NCBI GenBank assembly: GCA_904501895.1
Contig: CAJGCX010000011.1
Span: 1 to 24,492, forward strand
DNA length: 24,492 nucleotides
Direction: 5' to 3'
From: Clostridiaceae bacterium
Lineage (GTDB): Bacteria; Bacillota; Clostridia; Oscillospirales; Acutalibacteraceae
Each line of letters starts with the position of its first letter. Within the stretch, counting starts at the first letter, position 1. Shown here piece by piece: positions 5,775-14,472 of this stretch. The notes beneath the pieces are model-generated. The model worked only from the letters and a program-made list of their open reading frames with translations. It was not told where the DNA came from and made no database searches. The translations under genes and the position numbers were made by a program.

Positions 5775-8700
5775 TTAATCCATGCCGAAAAGCTTTTTGA
5801 AGAAATCAGCAATTGACTTGATAATCTTCTGAATCCATGAAAGCTCTTCCTGATATTCATCGTTTGTATCGTTCACATCATCGTCGTCACCTGGGATGAT
5901 TTCAGTATCAACCTCATCATCAGCAGGTTCATCTGTTGTAGGTTCATCAACTACCGGAGCATCAACCTTAATCATTGAGTAAGCCTCACTTACTGTTGCT
6001 TCAGTTGACATAAATGACATTACAGAAGCAGTTTCTTCAACTGATGCTTCGTAGTGACCATACTGACCAACACCTGTGAATGTCCACTTGATATTTGTAA
6101 GTGAAAGAATACTGTCTGTGTCAGATGCATTCTGAATAACGATTGTGTTTGTTCTGTAATATGTTACGCCATCAACAACAACCTCTGACCATGTAAGCAA
6201 GCTACCGTCAGGAAGAATCTCGTTGATAATGTAATTCATTTCAGTTGCTGTCTTGATTTCCTTCTCACCTGAAGCGTCAGCATAAGTTACCTTAAGCTTA
6301 GGAGTACCGGAAGCAGCCTTAACACCAATCTGAACCTCGTCAGGAACTGCTGTTGCCCAGAGTTCAAACGCAACAGCCTGCTGTGTAGGTGTTGAAGCAA
6401 GGTAAAGCTCGTTGTTAGGACCTGCAAGCTTAAGTTTATCCAGGTCGTTATCAAGAGCAGCAATACCGTCGATAAATACAACACCCTGAGTAGTAGCATC
6501 CTTTGAAAGTGAGTCAGCACCTATAAGCATATCTCTGAATTCGATATAGTCAGGATATGATTCACTATCATACTTGTAGTCAGTAAGGATATTTGAATCA
6601 GCAATTGCGTCATCCTTACCTGCAGGGTCGTAAATACGGATACCGTCAACATAGAGGTCAAACTGTCCTGCACCTGTGTTATCAAACATTGAAGTGTACA
6701 TTGCAGTAAGAACAACTCTGTATGTACCGTAGTCAAGACCTGTCTTCTTGATTACAGGAATCTGATAGAGACCTGTTACATCACCTTCTGCAGGAATCCA
6801 ACCGTAAGCATAAGCGTAAGCGTAAGCAACTTCTTCAGTTTCAGTTGTTGTAAGGTTACCGTCTGCATCATAATATGTTGGAGTTTCTGAGTAACCTGCA
6901 CCTGAAACATCAAGGTACAACGCCTCTGCTACATCACGAGTAACAATCATAGCACCTGTATCATCAGTTGCGTAGTATGTAGTCTCTCTTGTAGTTGCTT
7001 CATTGTCAGCACTCTTATAAAGTGGAGTTTCTGTCTCTGTAAGGGTTGCTTCACCGTTTACATCTGCATAAAGCTGACCGTAAGAATAACCATAGTATGT
7101 ATCAACAACATTACGCTTACCTACACGGTTTCCTGCTTTATCGAAGATTTCCATATAGAATACGCCTGTTGTCTTATCTGTAAGGCTGACAACGTCAAAG
7201 CCTGTACCTGTGAATGTGAATTCGAATGTTGGATTTGTACCACCATTCTTCTTGTTGTTCTGAGCACTTACAGTAACCTTATGTGCTGAGAAACCACTAT
7301 ACTGTGTATAATCCTTGGTATCATCTGCACCTGAGTAAACAGGGTCAAATCCGTATGGGTTAGCACCTGCATCTTCAACCAAGTCAGCAGCCTGAGTTGC
7401 ATCTGCGAAGAGTGAAGCGTCACCGACAACTTCCCACTTACCAACATTTGAACCGTCACCTGCTGTACCATCTGTGAAGCTTAAACCTGTACCTGCGAAA
7501 TTATCTTCAAAATAGATAGATGTTGCAGGAATAAAGCTAACCTTTTCGTACTGATAGTAAACTGTGCCTTCCGCATAAGTTGGGTCATCAGTAACCTCAG
7601 AACAGATGTAGAAGTAATCACTACCTGCGAAATTAACTGTATTAGGTGTATATGAAACAACAGCGTCATCAATATATTCGTTATCTGTTCTTGTAACAGA
7701 AGCAGCACCGTATTTCATTTCGTTAACATCCAATTTTGTATTAGTAGCACTGAACATGCTGTCAAGACCTTGCTCAACCTCGTCAGCATCAAAGTTAACG
7801 ATGTCAGCAACAGGCTTATTACCAGCCATTACGCCTAAGAGGTCAATCTTTGTACCTGCAGCCTTTGCATCATCTGAAACAAAGTTGTCAACTGTGATGT
7901 TAAAGTCAGCAACAGGAAGACCGAAGTCAACAACTACTGTCTGGTCGTGAAGAAGAACGTGTTCTGATGACTGCTGAAGGTTGAATGTCATTTCGCAGTT
8001 AGAGTCTGTTGAACCACGTTCAACGTAGTAGAAGCTGAATGTATGATAGTCACCATCTGAACGAACTTCGTTAAGCTTTTCAACTGCTGCAAGCTCGTCA
8101 CCGTTAAGTCCGTCAGCTGCTGTCTGACCATAGTAATACATTACACCATTTTCTTCTGTACTTTCAACCTCTGTGTCACCAACGTCCATAGCATACTGAT
8201 AAGAAACAGAAGCATTTGTAAAGTTGATTGAAGCCTTACGAGCACCGTGAAGGCCACCGTTATCAAGAACGAGAACATCGTCAATGTAAACAAGAACGTC
8301 GTCGTCACCGGAGAATTCGAAGATAACGTCTTCACCGTCAGCGTATGTACCTGACATTGGAATATAGAATTCCATATCATAGTTCATTGCATAGTGATAA
8401 ATAGCATTTTCACCTGTGTATGATGTAACACCCTGCTGATAGTTGAACGGGAAGAAGCCTGTGCCTGCAGCCTTACTATCACGGCTAATATTCCATGAAT
8501 CAACCGGTGTTAACTGAGCTGTTGCTGTCTGATTTGCGTCATCAAAGGATGCCTGGAAAAGATATCCTGTATCAGAGCTCTTATATGTGTATGTGTTAAT
8601 ACCATACTCATTAGTTGTTGTCTGAAGTGGGAACTGAAGGTCCCAATAGAACTTAGCGTAATTCTTAGTAGCGTCATAGCCAGATACAACGTTACCGTCA

Positions 8701-11700
8701 GCATCAACAAGCTCCTTCTTGAACATATCGTTGATATTAATGCTGATATCCTCAAGTGCAGGAAGAGTAACACTTGTTGCAGTACCGTTGATTGTCAATG
8801 AAACAGAAATACCATCTGCTGTGTTGAAATCTGCTCGGTTTGTATTATCAATATGGTTACCATAAGGAAGTGATTCATAAGCAGCGTGATTTACAGGCTG
8901 ACCATCCTCACGAAGAGCTGAGAAGATACCCTGAACTGAAGCACCCTCTTCAGTGGACTCACTTGCACCCTGAGTATCTGTCTTACACCATACATTCCAT
9001 GCAGTCTTTGCAAAGTCAGTAACTGTAGTAGTATTTGTCACAGGAGCACCTGTGAATGAAATTGAGTAAATTCTTGCATACTTGTCAATTGCTGTTTCAA
9101 GAGCTGTTGCCTTTTCTGAATCACTTGCCCAAGTATTTGTGTCATAACCGATAGCAGCCTTAATCTGTGCAAGGTATGGACCATTTGCATCCTCAAGCAT
9201 TGCCTTTGTATCTGCATAAGTAAGTGTATTGAATGTAGTACCACCGTTTGCATAACGATTAGTACCCGTTGCACTTGCATTATAACCGTACTTATAAAGA
9301 GTTGTTGGCAATGACTTGTATTCAACCTCAAGTCCTGCCATTGCAGTAGCGATAGCAGCTGTAGCAGCAGCTATCTGGTCTGCTGAAGCATTTTCATCCT
9401 TGAACACTGCATAACCATCTTCAAGAGCTGTGAAGAGTGGCTGATATGAAGCATTTGAGTATGTACCAGGAACAACCTGAACAGCTTCAACAAGTGCTTC
9501 ATAAAGGTCTTCCTTACCTGCCGGAACAGCAACACCTGAACCTGATGAGCTATCAGTCTTATAAAGTGACATAATCTGGTTTGAACCGGCACTTGTATAA
9601 GAACCTGACCAGCAAGAGAACATATTGTTTGCATCCTGGAAATTATCGAAGTTGTAAGAACCCTTGTAGATAACTACTCTATTATCAGATGTACCGTAAA
9701 CATTAAGTGCTGTCTGAGTGTCAGTTAATGTAACTGTACCGTTACCAGAACCCATTGTGATGTACTTACCTTCACTGTTTGTGATGTAATACTGATTTGT
9801 TGTACCGTCAACAAGAGTGAATGTATAAGCATCTGCACGTAATGTTGTGATTACATTGTTTACAGGAGTTTCAGCAACTCTTTCAAGACCTGTGTAAGTT
9901 CCTGCTGAATTGCTAACCTGTGTACCACCTGCAATATAACTGTTGTTATAGATTACGTATTCACCGTTTTCGACAGGAGGTGCAGGCTCATCTGATGCAG
10001 TTGGGAACCACATTGTAACACCATCGGCTGATGCTGTTACAGTTTCAACCTTATAGAATGTAAGCGGTGTACCAGGATTCCATTCACTGACAACGCTTGA
10101 TGAGTTACCGTAATAATTCAACTGATATGTGTTTGTTGAGTCACCAATAACAGCTGTACCACCGTTGCTTGTGATTGTAAGAACTGTCGGAGATGTGCTT
10201 AATGAAACTGCACCGTCAGTAACAGCCATATACTTTCTTGTGCCATTATCATCAAAGTAAACGTAATAGCCACCTGTTGTAGGCTCAATCATCCATGTGT
10301 TGTTATCATCTGCTGTATATGGAGCATTTGTATTTGATGGAGTAAGACCACCTGTCTTTAATGTATGTGTTGTAGCACCGTAAGTGTATCTACCCTGGTC
10401 ATCAGAACCTGTGATGATGTATTCACCGTTAAGTGCACTTGTATCTGCAACCTGAGTAACAGTTGTAGTTGCTCCACCTGTTGTTTCAACAACCTTGTAA
10501 ACTGTAACAGTTGAAGCACTACTCCATGTAATAGCGTGGTTACCGTGATTTGAGTTGCCACAGAAGTTTACGTACTGACCGTTTGCACCGATTGTAATGC
10601 CACCTGATGAAGCAGCAACTGTAAGTGCCTGAGCTGTTGTGCTTACTGACAAGCCATAGTTAGATGAACTGATGTTCATATAATGCTTTGTGCCGTCATC
10701 ATCAGTATAATAAACATAATATGTACCGTTTGAGCGCTTTTCAAAATACCACGCATCTGCTGTTACAGAAGGTGTACCTGATGTACCTGTGGTAGTAAGA
10801 CCACCTGTACTATCTGTATGAGCTGTGTGAGTAATAGAACCTACTGTAATATCACTTGCACTACCGTAAAGAACGTACCAACCACTGTCAAGAAGTGATG
10901 AGCCAACTGTCATCTGTTCAAGACTCTTTGTAGTTGTTACCTCTGAGCTACCGTTACCTGATTCATCTACATAGTAAAGCTTAAGGTCAGTAGCAGTTGA
11001 ATAATAGTTTACCTGCTGACTTGTGCCACCACTATAATTAAGGTATGCTGAACCGAAGCCGATTGTTACATTACCTGCTGTATCAGTAGTTACATCAAGA
11101 GGATATGCTGCTGTTGAAACATATACCTGATTGTTACTGATTGTGAGGTACTGCTTGTTACCGTTAGCATCTTCATAATAAACATAATATGCACCGTCAG
11201 ATACCTTCTGGAAATACCATGTGTCTGAGTCTGCTGCAGGAACACCTGTTGTACCGTCCGATGTGAAACCGCCTGATGCGTGAGTAGTGTGTGTCAATAC
11301 ACCACTTGAATATCCGCCACCCTGGTCATCGCTACCTGTGATAATGTACCAACCGTCAGGAATATCCATATTTATTCTTGTTGTACCCTCAGGATTTGCT
11401 GAATAAAGTGTATAATCAGCTTCAAGTGAGTTTCCATCGTCGCCGATAAGCTCATTTCTCATAATTTCCCACTCATCATACTGAGTTGGTACATATCTGA
11501 GATTTTCGGGCTGAGGCATTGCCTCTTCAAATTCGTCGAGGTCTTCACCCTTTGTATCATCTTCAGCTACAGTTGTAAATGTAAGACCTTCTACAGCAAT
11601 ACCGTCAGCTGCTGTTGTTGTGATTTCCACGTTACCAATGTTTTCATTTGTACGAAGAACAACAAGTGCCTTACCATTGAACATAGGTACCTGAACTGTA

Positions 11701-14294
11701 TTTTCACCTGTGAATACAGATGGCTGCTGGAATCTCTGTGTTGCTGTCTGGTCACCGTTATCAACACCAACGAATACAGCTTCGTTACCGTGTAATGTTA
11801 CGTTAATTGTACCGTTGTAAGTTGCATCGAAATTACCGTTAGCATCCTGTGCTGTATATTCAACATAAATGAAGCTGTCACCGTCAGCAGTATATGTTGT
11901 TGAAGCATCTGCCCAGGTTGTTGGAACAATCTTTGTCGCAGTTGTGTTTGAAACTGACTTTGTACCTACTGCAGAAGATGTGATATCATTACCATCTGCA
12001 TCGTAAGCCTTAACTGAAATTGTGTTGAAGGCTGAATAGTTCACCTGGAACTGTGGGTAAAGGTCGTTACCGTCACCTGTGTAAAATTCTGTTGTATTTA
12101 CATTTGAATTGTTTGCTGTTTCTGTCCAAGTCTGATACTTGTGACCTGCAGATGTTGTAGTTGTTGTTGACTGAGCTGATGCGATAACATTACCATTACC
12201 AAGAAGCTCAATTTTAGCAGCATTACTATAAACTGCTACATAAGCGTAGTTGCCATTCTTTGCAAGTTCACTTGAATCCCATGTACCAGGAACAAGATGA
12301 AGAGTTGTTGAATGTTCATTCCACATACTTCTGTAAAGATAGTATGTATCTTTTGCGAAACCTGCTGTGTCAACAATACCGAAGTATGATGAGTTAGGAG
12401 CACCTGAACCATGCTGAGTAGCACTGTCGATGCCAAGATGTGAGTTCCAATGAGTAGGCTCACCGATATAGTCGAAGCCTGTCCATACGAATTCACCTGC
12501 ATTCCAGTCATAAATAACTGTCTTGTACCAAGCTGCAGCAGCCTTCTGACCCCATGATACGCAGTCTGTGTCATATCCTGAAGCCACAAAGTTGTAGTGT
12601 GAAAGTGTATCATAAGCACCACGAGTAGATGTTGCAGAAGCTGTTTCTGTACCTACATAAGGCTTTGTGTTACGACTGTCAGATGTGCCTGTCATAACAT
12701 TAATCCAGCTGTCAGTATTATAGTTACCACCGATAACATCCATAAAGCCGTCAACAGCTGTTTTTGCACTATCTGAAGGACCGTTGTTACCCTGTAAGAT
12801 AGGTCTTGGGTCAAGTGCATCAATCAATGTCTGCAAATTCTGTGCAATTGTTGTGAAATTACCTGTTGAAGCACCTTCGTTAAGCTCGTTACCAACGTCC
12901 CAAGAGAAAACTGATGGGTCATTACGGTCACGCTTAATTGACTGTGTAACAACAAATTCATACCACATCATATCTGCCTCTGCACCGAGGATTTCATTTG
13001 TTGCAGTATCAATTACTTCGTCAAAATAAACGCTGAAGTCGTTTGAGTTACCATTCTTTGCAGTATCCCAACCGTCAAAGAATTCAACCATAACGAGCAT
13101 ACCAACCTGGTTACAGATGTCCATAAATACTCTTGAAGGAGTACCATGAGATGTACGGATAGCGTTACAACCCATATCCTTAAGAATCATTACCTGACGA
13201 TAGATTGCGTCATATTCCTGAGAAGCGCCGAGAGCACCCTGGTCATGGTGCATACAAACGCCTTCGAATTTAACATTTTTGCCATTGAGAGAGAAACCAT
13301 TTGCTTTTGTCCAATTAAACCAACGATAACCGAATTCTGTATCGTAAGTATCAATTACATTTCCGTTTTCGGAAATAGTTGTACGAAGAGTATAAAGATT
13401 AGGAGTACCCAAATCCCATGAATTCCAGAGAGCAGGATTTTCGAGTACAGGAGTAAGAGTTACCTCCTGCTTTGAATTAGCTGTCATTGTAATTGTGCTT
13501 GATGTAGCAGATGTACCCACAACAGCACCTGTTGAGTCAAGGATTTCCGCCTTAACTACAACATTCTTTGTACCTGGGAATTCATTGATAAGAGAAATTT
13601 TTGCATTAACTGTACCGTCAGCACCATTACTGCCTTCAAGGTTAGGTGTTGTTACATAAGTACCGTAAAGGTCAACGTGAACAGGGTCAACAATTGTCAA
13701 TGTTACATCACGTGTAATACCTGAACCTGAATACCAACGGCTTGAGAAAAGCTGATGCTCAACTTTTACTGCAATAATATTTGCTGTTTCACCGTTACAT
13801 ACAAGATATTCACTGATGTCAAATGAGAAGCTGTTATAACCATAGTGGTTCTCACCTATAAGCTTACCGTTAACATAAACATAAGTATCCTTATAAGCAC
13901 CATCAAAGTTAAGAATTACAGCTCTGTCACGAGCATCAGAGGACATTGTAAATGTCTTTCTGTACCAGCCTGTACCACCGGCTAAGTTACCACTTTCACC
14001 TTCAACCTGCATTTCTGATTCATCATTGAAGGTCTGATTCATACTGAAATCGTGCGGCAACTCAACTGTTTCCCACGCTGAGTCGTCATAAGCCTTTGCA
14101 TAAGCACCTGACTCGTCACCATAGAAGAACTTCCAATTGTTGTTGAAGTTCAATTCAAGACGGTCATCAAGTGATGCACCTGCTGCGCTTGCTTTGAATA
14201 TGTCATTTGGCATCATTGCAAATGCTGACAAAATCATAATTGTTGCCAACAACAATGCCGTTACCTTCTGCAAGCCCTTCTTATTAGTCTTCAT
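5775..14294 (-). CDS. Giant secreted GH2 beta-galactosidase-like multidomain protein
   Basis: A 2839-residue exported glycosidase. The signal peptide spans about residues 1-38, ending KASAA. A canonical GH2 enzyme follows: sugar-binding beta-sandwich (about 40-200), Ig-like domain (200-320), TIM barrel (about 325-615) with GNELN (468-472, acid/base E470) and GTETAS (548-553, nucleophile E550), then Ig-like/DUF4982-type domains to about 910 (VYSNAAKIELLGNG; FVGVDNGDQTAT; ALVVLRTNENIG). Four ricin-like repeats follow (about 980-1579), then a helical FIVAR-like segment (1592-1656), a fibro-slime/PA14-like domain (1940-2107; GDDDVLVYIDDVLVLDNGGLHG is its hallmark area), further beta-rich carbohydrate-binding-like regions, an acidic linker and a C-terminal amphipathic helix. 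No LPXTG, dockerin or SLH was seen. ATG 14294 is 8 nt from AGGAG. The fold predicts release of terminal beta-linked sugars from host or plant glycans; substrate uncertain. Confidence 0.92.
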   Translation of the reverse strand: MKTNKKGLQKVTALLLATIMILSAFAMMPNDIFKASAAGASLDDRLELNFNNNWKFFYGDESGAYAKAYDDSAWETVELPHDFSMNQTFNDESEMQVEGESGNLAGGTGWYRKTFTMSSDARDRAVILNFDGAYKDTYVYVNGKLIGENHYGYNSFSFDISEYLVCNGETANIIAVKVEHQLFSSRWYSGSGITRDVTLTIVDPVHVDLYGTYVTTPNLEGSNGADGTVNAKISLINEFPGTKNVVVKAEILDSTGAVVGTSATSSTITMTANSKQEVTLTPVLENPALWNSWDLGTPNLYTLRTTISENGNVIDTYDTEFGYRWFNWTKANGFSLNGKNVKFEGVCMHHDQGALGASQEYDAIYRQVMILKDMGCNAIRTSHGTPSRVFMDICNQVGMLVMVEFFDGWDTAKNGNSNDFSVYFDEVIDTATNEILGAEADMMWYEFVVTQSIKRDRNDPSVFSWDVGNELNEGASTGNFTTIAQNLQTLIDALDPRPILQGNNGPSDSAKTAVDGFMDVIGGNYNTDSWINVMTGTSDSRNTKPYVGTETASATSTRGAYDTLSHYNFVASGYDTDCVSWGQKAAAAWYKTVIYDWNAGEFVWTGFDYIGEPTHWNSHLGIDSATQHGSGAPNSSYFGIVDTAGFAKDTYYLYRSMWNEHSTTLHLVPGTWDSSELAKNGNYAYVAVYSNAAKIELLGNGNVIASAQSTTTTTSAGHKYQTWTETANNSNVNTTEFYTGDGNDLYPQFQVNYSAFNTISVKAYDADGNDITSSAVGTKSVSNTTATKIVPTTWADASTTYTADGDSFIYVEYTAQDANGNFDATYNGTINVTLHGNEAVFVGVDNGDQTATQRFQQPSVFTGENTVQVPMFNGKALVVLRTNENIGNVEITTTAADGIAVEGLTFTTVAEDDTKGEDLDEFEEAMPQPENLRYVPTQYDEWEIMRNELIGDDGNSLEADYTLYSANPEGTTRINMDIPDGWYIITGSDDQGGGYSSGVLTHTTHASGGFTSDGTTGVPAADSDTWYFQKVSDGAYYVYYEDANGNKQYLTISNNQVYVSTAAYPLDVTTDTAGNVTIGFGSAYLNYSGGTSQQVNYYSTATDLKLYYVDESGNGSSEVTTTKSLEQMTVGSSLLDSGWYVLYGSASDITVGSITHTAHTDSTGGLTTTGTSGTPSVTADAWYFEKRSNGTYYVYYTDDDGTKHYMNISSSNYGLSVSTTAQALTVAASSGGITIGANGQYVNFCGNSNHGNHAITWSSASTVTVYKVVETTGGATTTVTQVADTSALNGEYIITGSDDQGRYTYGATTHTLKTGGLTPSNTNAPYTADDNNTWMIEPTTGGYYVYFDDNGTRKYMAVTDGAVSLSTSPTVLTITSNGGTAVIGDSTNTYQLNYYGNSSSVVSEWNPGTPLTFYKVETVTASADGVTMWFPTASDEPAPPVENGEYVIYNNSYIAGGTQVSNSAGTYTGLERVAETPVNNVITTLRADAYTFTLVDGTTNQYYITNSEGKYITMGSGNGTVTLTDTQTALNVYGTSDNRVVIYKGSYNFDNFQDANNMFSCWSGSYTSAGSNQIMSLYKTDSSSGSGVAVPAGKEDLYEALVEAVQVVPGTYSNASYQPLFTALEDGYAVFKDENASADQIAAATAAIATAMAGLEVEYKSLPTTLYKYGYNASATGTNRYANGGTTFNTLTYADTKAMLEDANGPYLAQIKAAIGYDTNTWASDSEKATALETAIDKYARIYSISFTGAPVTNTTTVTDFAKTAWNVWCKTDTQGASESTEEGASVQGIFSALREDGQPVNHAAYESLPYGNHIDNTNRADFNTADGISVSLTINGTATSVTLPALEDISININDMFKKELVDADGNVVSGYDATKNYAKFYWDLQFPLQTTTNEYGINTYTYKSSDTGYLFQASFDDANQTATAQLTPVDSWNISRDSKAAGTGFFPFNYQQGVTSYTGENAIYHYAMNYDMEFYIPMSGTYADGEDVIFEFSGDDDVLVYIDDVLVLDNGGLHGARKASINFTNASVSYQYAMDVGDTEVESTEENGVMYYYGQTAADGLNGDELAAVEKLNEVRSDGDYHTFSFYYVERGSTDSNCEMTFNLQQSSEHVLLHDQTVVVDFGLPVADFNITVDNFVSDDAKAAGTKIDLLGVMAGNKPVADIVNFDADEVEQGLDSMFSATNTKLDVNEMKYGAASVTRTDNEYIDDAVVSYTPNTVNFAGSDYFYICSEVTDDPTYAEGTVYYQYEKVSFIPATSIYFEDNFAGTGLSFTDGTAGDGSNVGKWEVVGDASLFADATQAADLVEDAGANPYGFDPVYSGADDTKDYTQYSGFSAHKVTVSAQNNKKNGGTNPTFEFTFTGTGFDVVSLTDKTTGVFYMEIFDKAGNRVGKRNVVDTYYGYSYGQLYADVNGEATLTETETPLYKSADNEATTRETTYYATDDTGAMIVTRDVAEALYLDVSGAGYSETPTYYDADGNLTTTETEEVAYAYAYAYGWIPAEGDVTGLYQIPVIKKTGLDYGTYRVVLTAMYTSMFDNTGAGQFDLYVDGIRIYDPAGKDDAIADSNILTDYKYDSESYPDYIEFRDMLIGADSLSKDATTQGVVFIDGIAALDNDLDKLKLAGPNNELYLASTPTQQAVAFELWATAVPDEVQIGVKAASGTPKLKVTYADASGEKEIKTATEMNYIINEILPDGSLLTWSEVVVDGVTYYRTNTIVIQNASDTDSILSLTNIKWTFTGVGQYGHYEASVEETASVMSFMSTEATVSEAYSMIKVDAPVVDEPTTDEPADDEVDTEIIPGDDDDVNDTNDEYQEELSWIQKIIKSIADFFKKLFGMD
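6803..6826 (-). repeat. Hexanucleotide tandem repeat coding Tyr-Ala
   Basis: Four copies of c(g/a)taag lie in the glycosidase gene and code AYAYAYAYG. Copy changes would keep the frame and only change the Tyr-Ala count. Confidence 0.7.
9558..11357 (-). repeat. Four degenerate ~130-residue lectin-like protein repeats in the glycosidase
   Basis: Four tandem units within the GH2 protein share the order: G(W/E)Y(I/V)I.G, then a W.F or similar strand, then YYVYY.D..G...Y, then .(V/I)IG, then Y..N(Y/F).G, and finally an end strand such as LYYV, VYKV, FYKV or LYKT. Units begin at about residues 980, 1138, 1290 and 1443. The first and third share YIITGSDDQG. They resemble ricin-type beta-trefoil modules and are probably glycan-binding. 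Divergence is high, so the duplications are old. Confidence 0.75.
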
Positions 14295-14302
14295 AATCAT
14301 TT

Positions 14303-14307
14303 CTCCT
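14303..14307 (-). promoter_or_regulatory. Ribosome binding site deciding the glycosidase start
   Basis: AGGAG on the minus strand is 8 nt from ATG 14294 (MKTNKKG, a proper signal peptide start) but only 2 nt from ATG 14300. The same double-ATG layout occurs at the precursor gene downstream. Confidence 0.7.
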
Positions 14308-14378
14308 CTCATCGGCACTATATTTCTTTACATAAAACGTTACAGTTGTGCCAATTTTAAAAATAATTATACATATAT

Positions 14379-14407
14379 ATTTTACCTCCTAAATTTTATA
14401 AAGTCAA
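14379..14407 (-). promoter_or_regulatory. Sigma-A-type promoter for the glycosidase-peptide operon
   Basis: On the minus strand the -35 is TTGACT (14407-14402), the spacer is 17 nt and the -10 is TAAAAT (14384-14379); each box matches 5 of 6. Predicted start is near 14372, which gives a 5' UTR of about 78 nt. In that UTR tcggcac (14312-14318) can pair with gtgccaa (14348-14354) just upstream of the ribosome binding site. No further promoter was seen before the precursor gene. Confidence 0.75.
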
Positions 14408-14441
14408 GAAATATACCTGTAATTTTTTGTCATAAATATAC

Positions 14442-14472
14442 AAAAATGACCGATAACATTGCGTTATCAGTC
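14442..14472 (-). terminator. Intrinsic terminator of the kinase-ABC operon
   Basis: A 10-bp stem on the minus strand (14472-14463 with 14457-14448, one G-T wobble) has a 5-nt loop and is followed by ATTTTTG. The stem includes the last codons and stop of the ABC gene. It separates that operon from the glycosidase transcription unit. Confidence 0.8.

Noticed and set aside
14335..14355. Possible catabolite (cre) operator around taaaacgttacag
   Set aside because: Only the central AACGTT is symmetric; too many consensus positions fail.
14355..14395. Mini-gene with AGGAGG then ATG and a five-codon frame upstream of the glycosidase
   Set aside because: The AGGAGG lies in the promoter spacer, upstream of the predicted transcription start, so it would not be in the mRNA.
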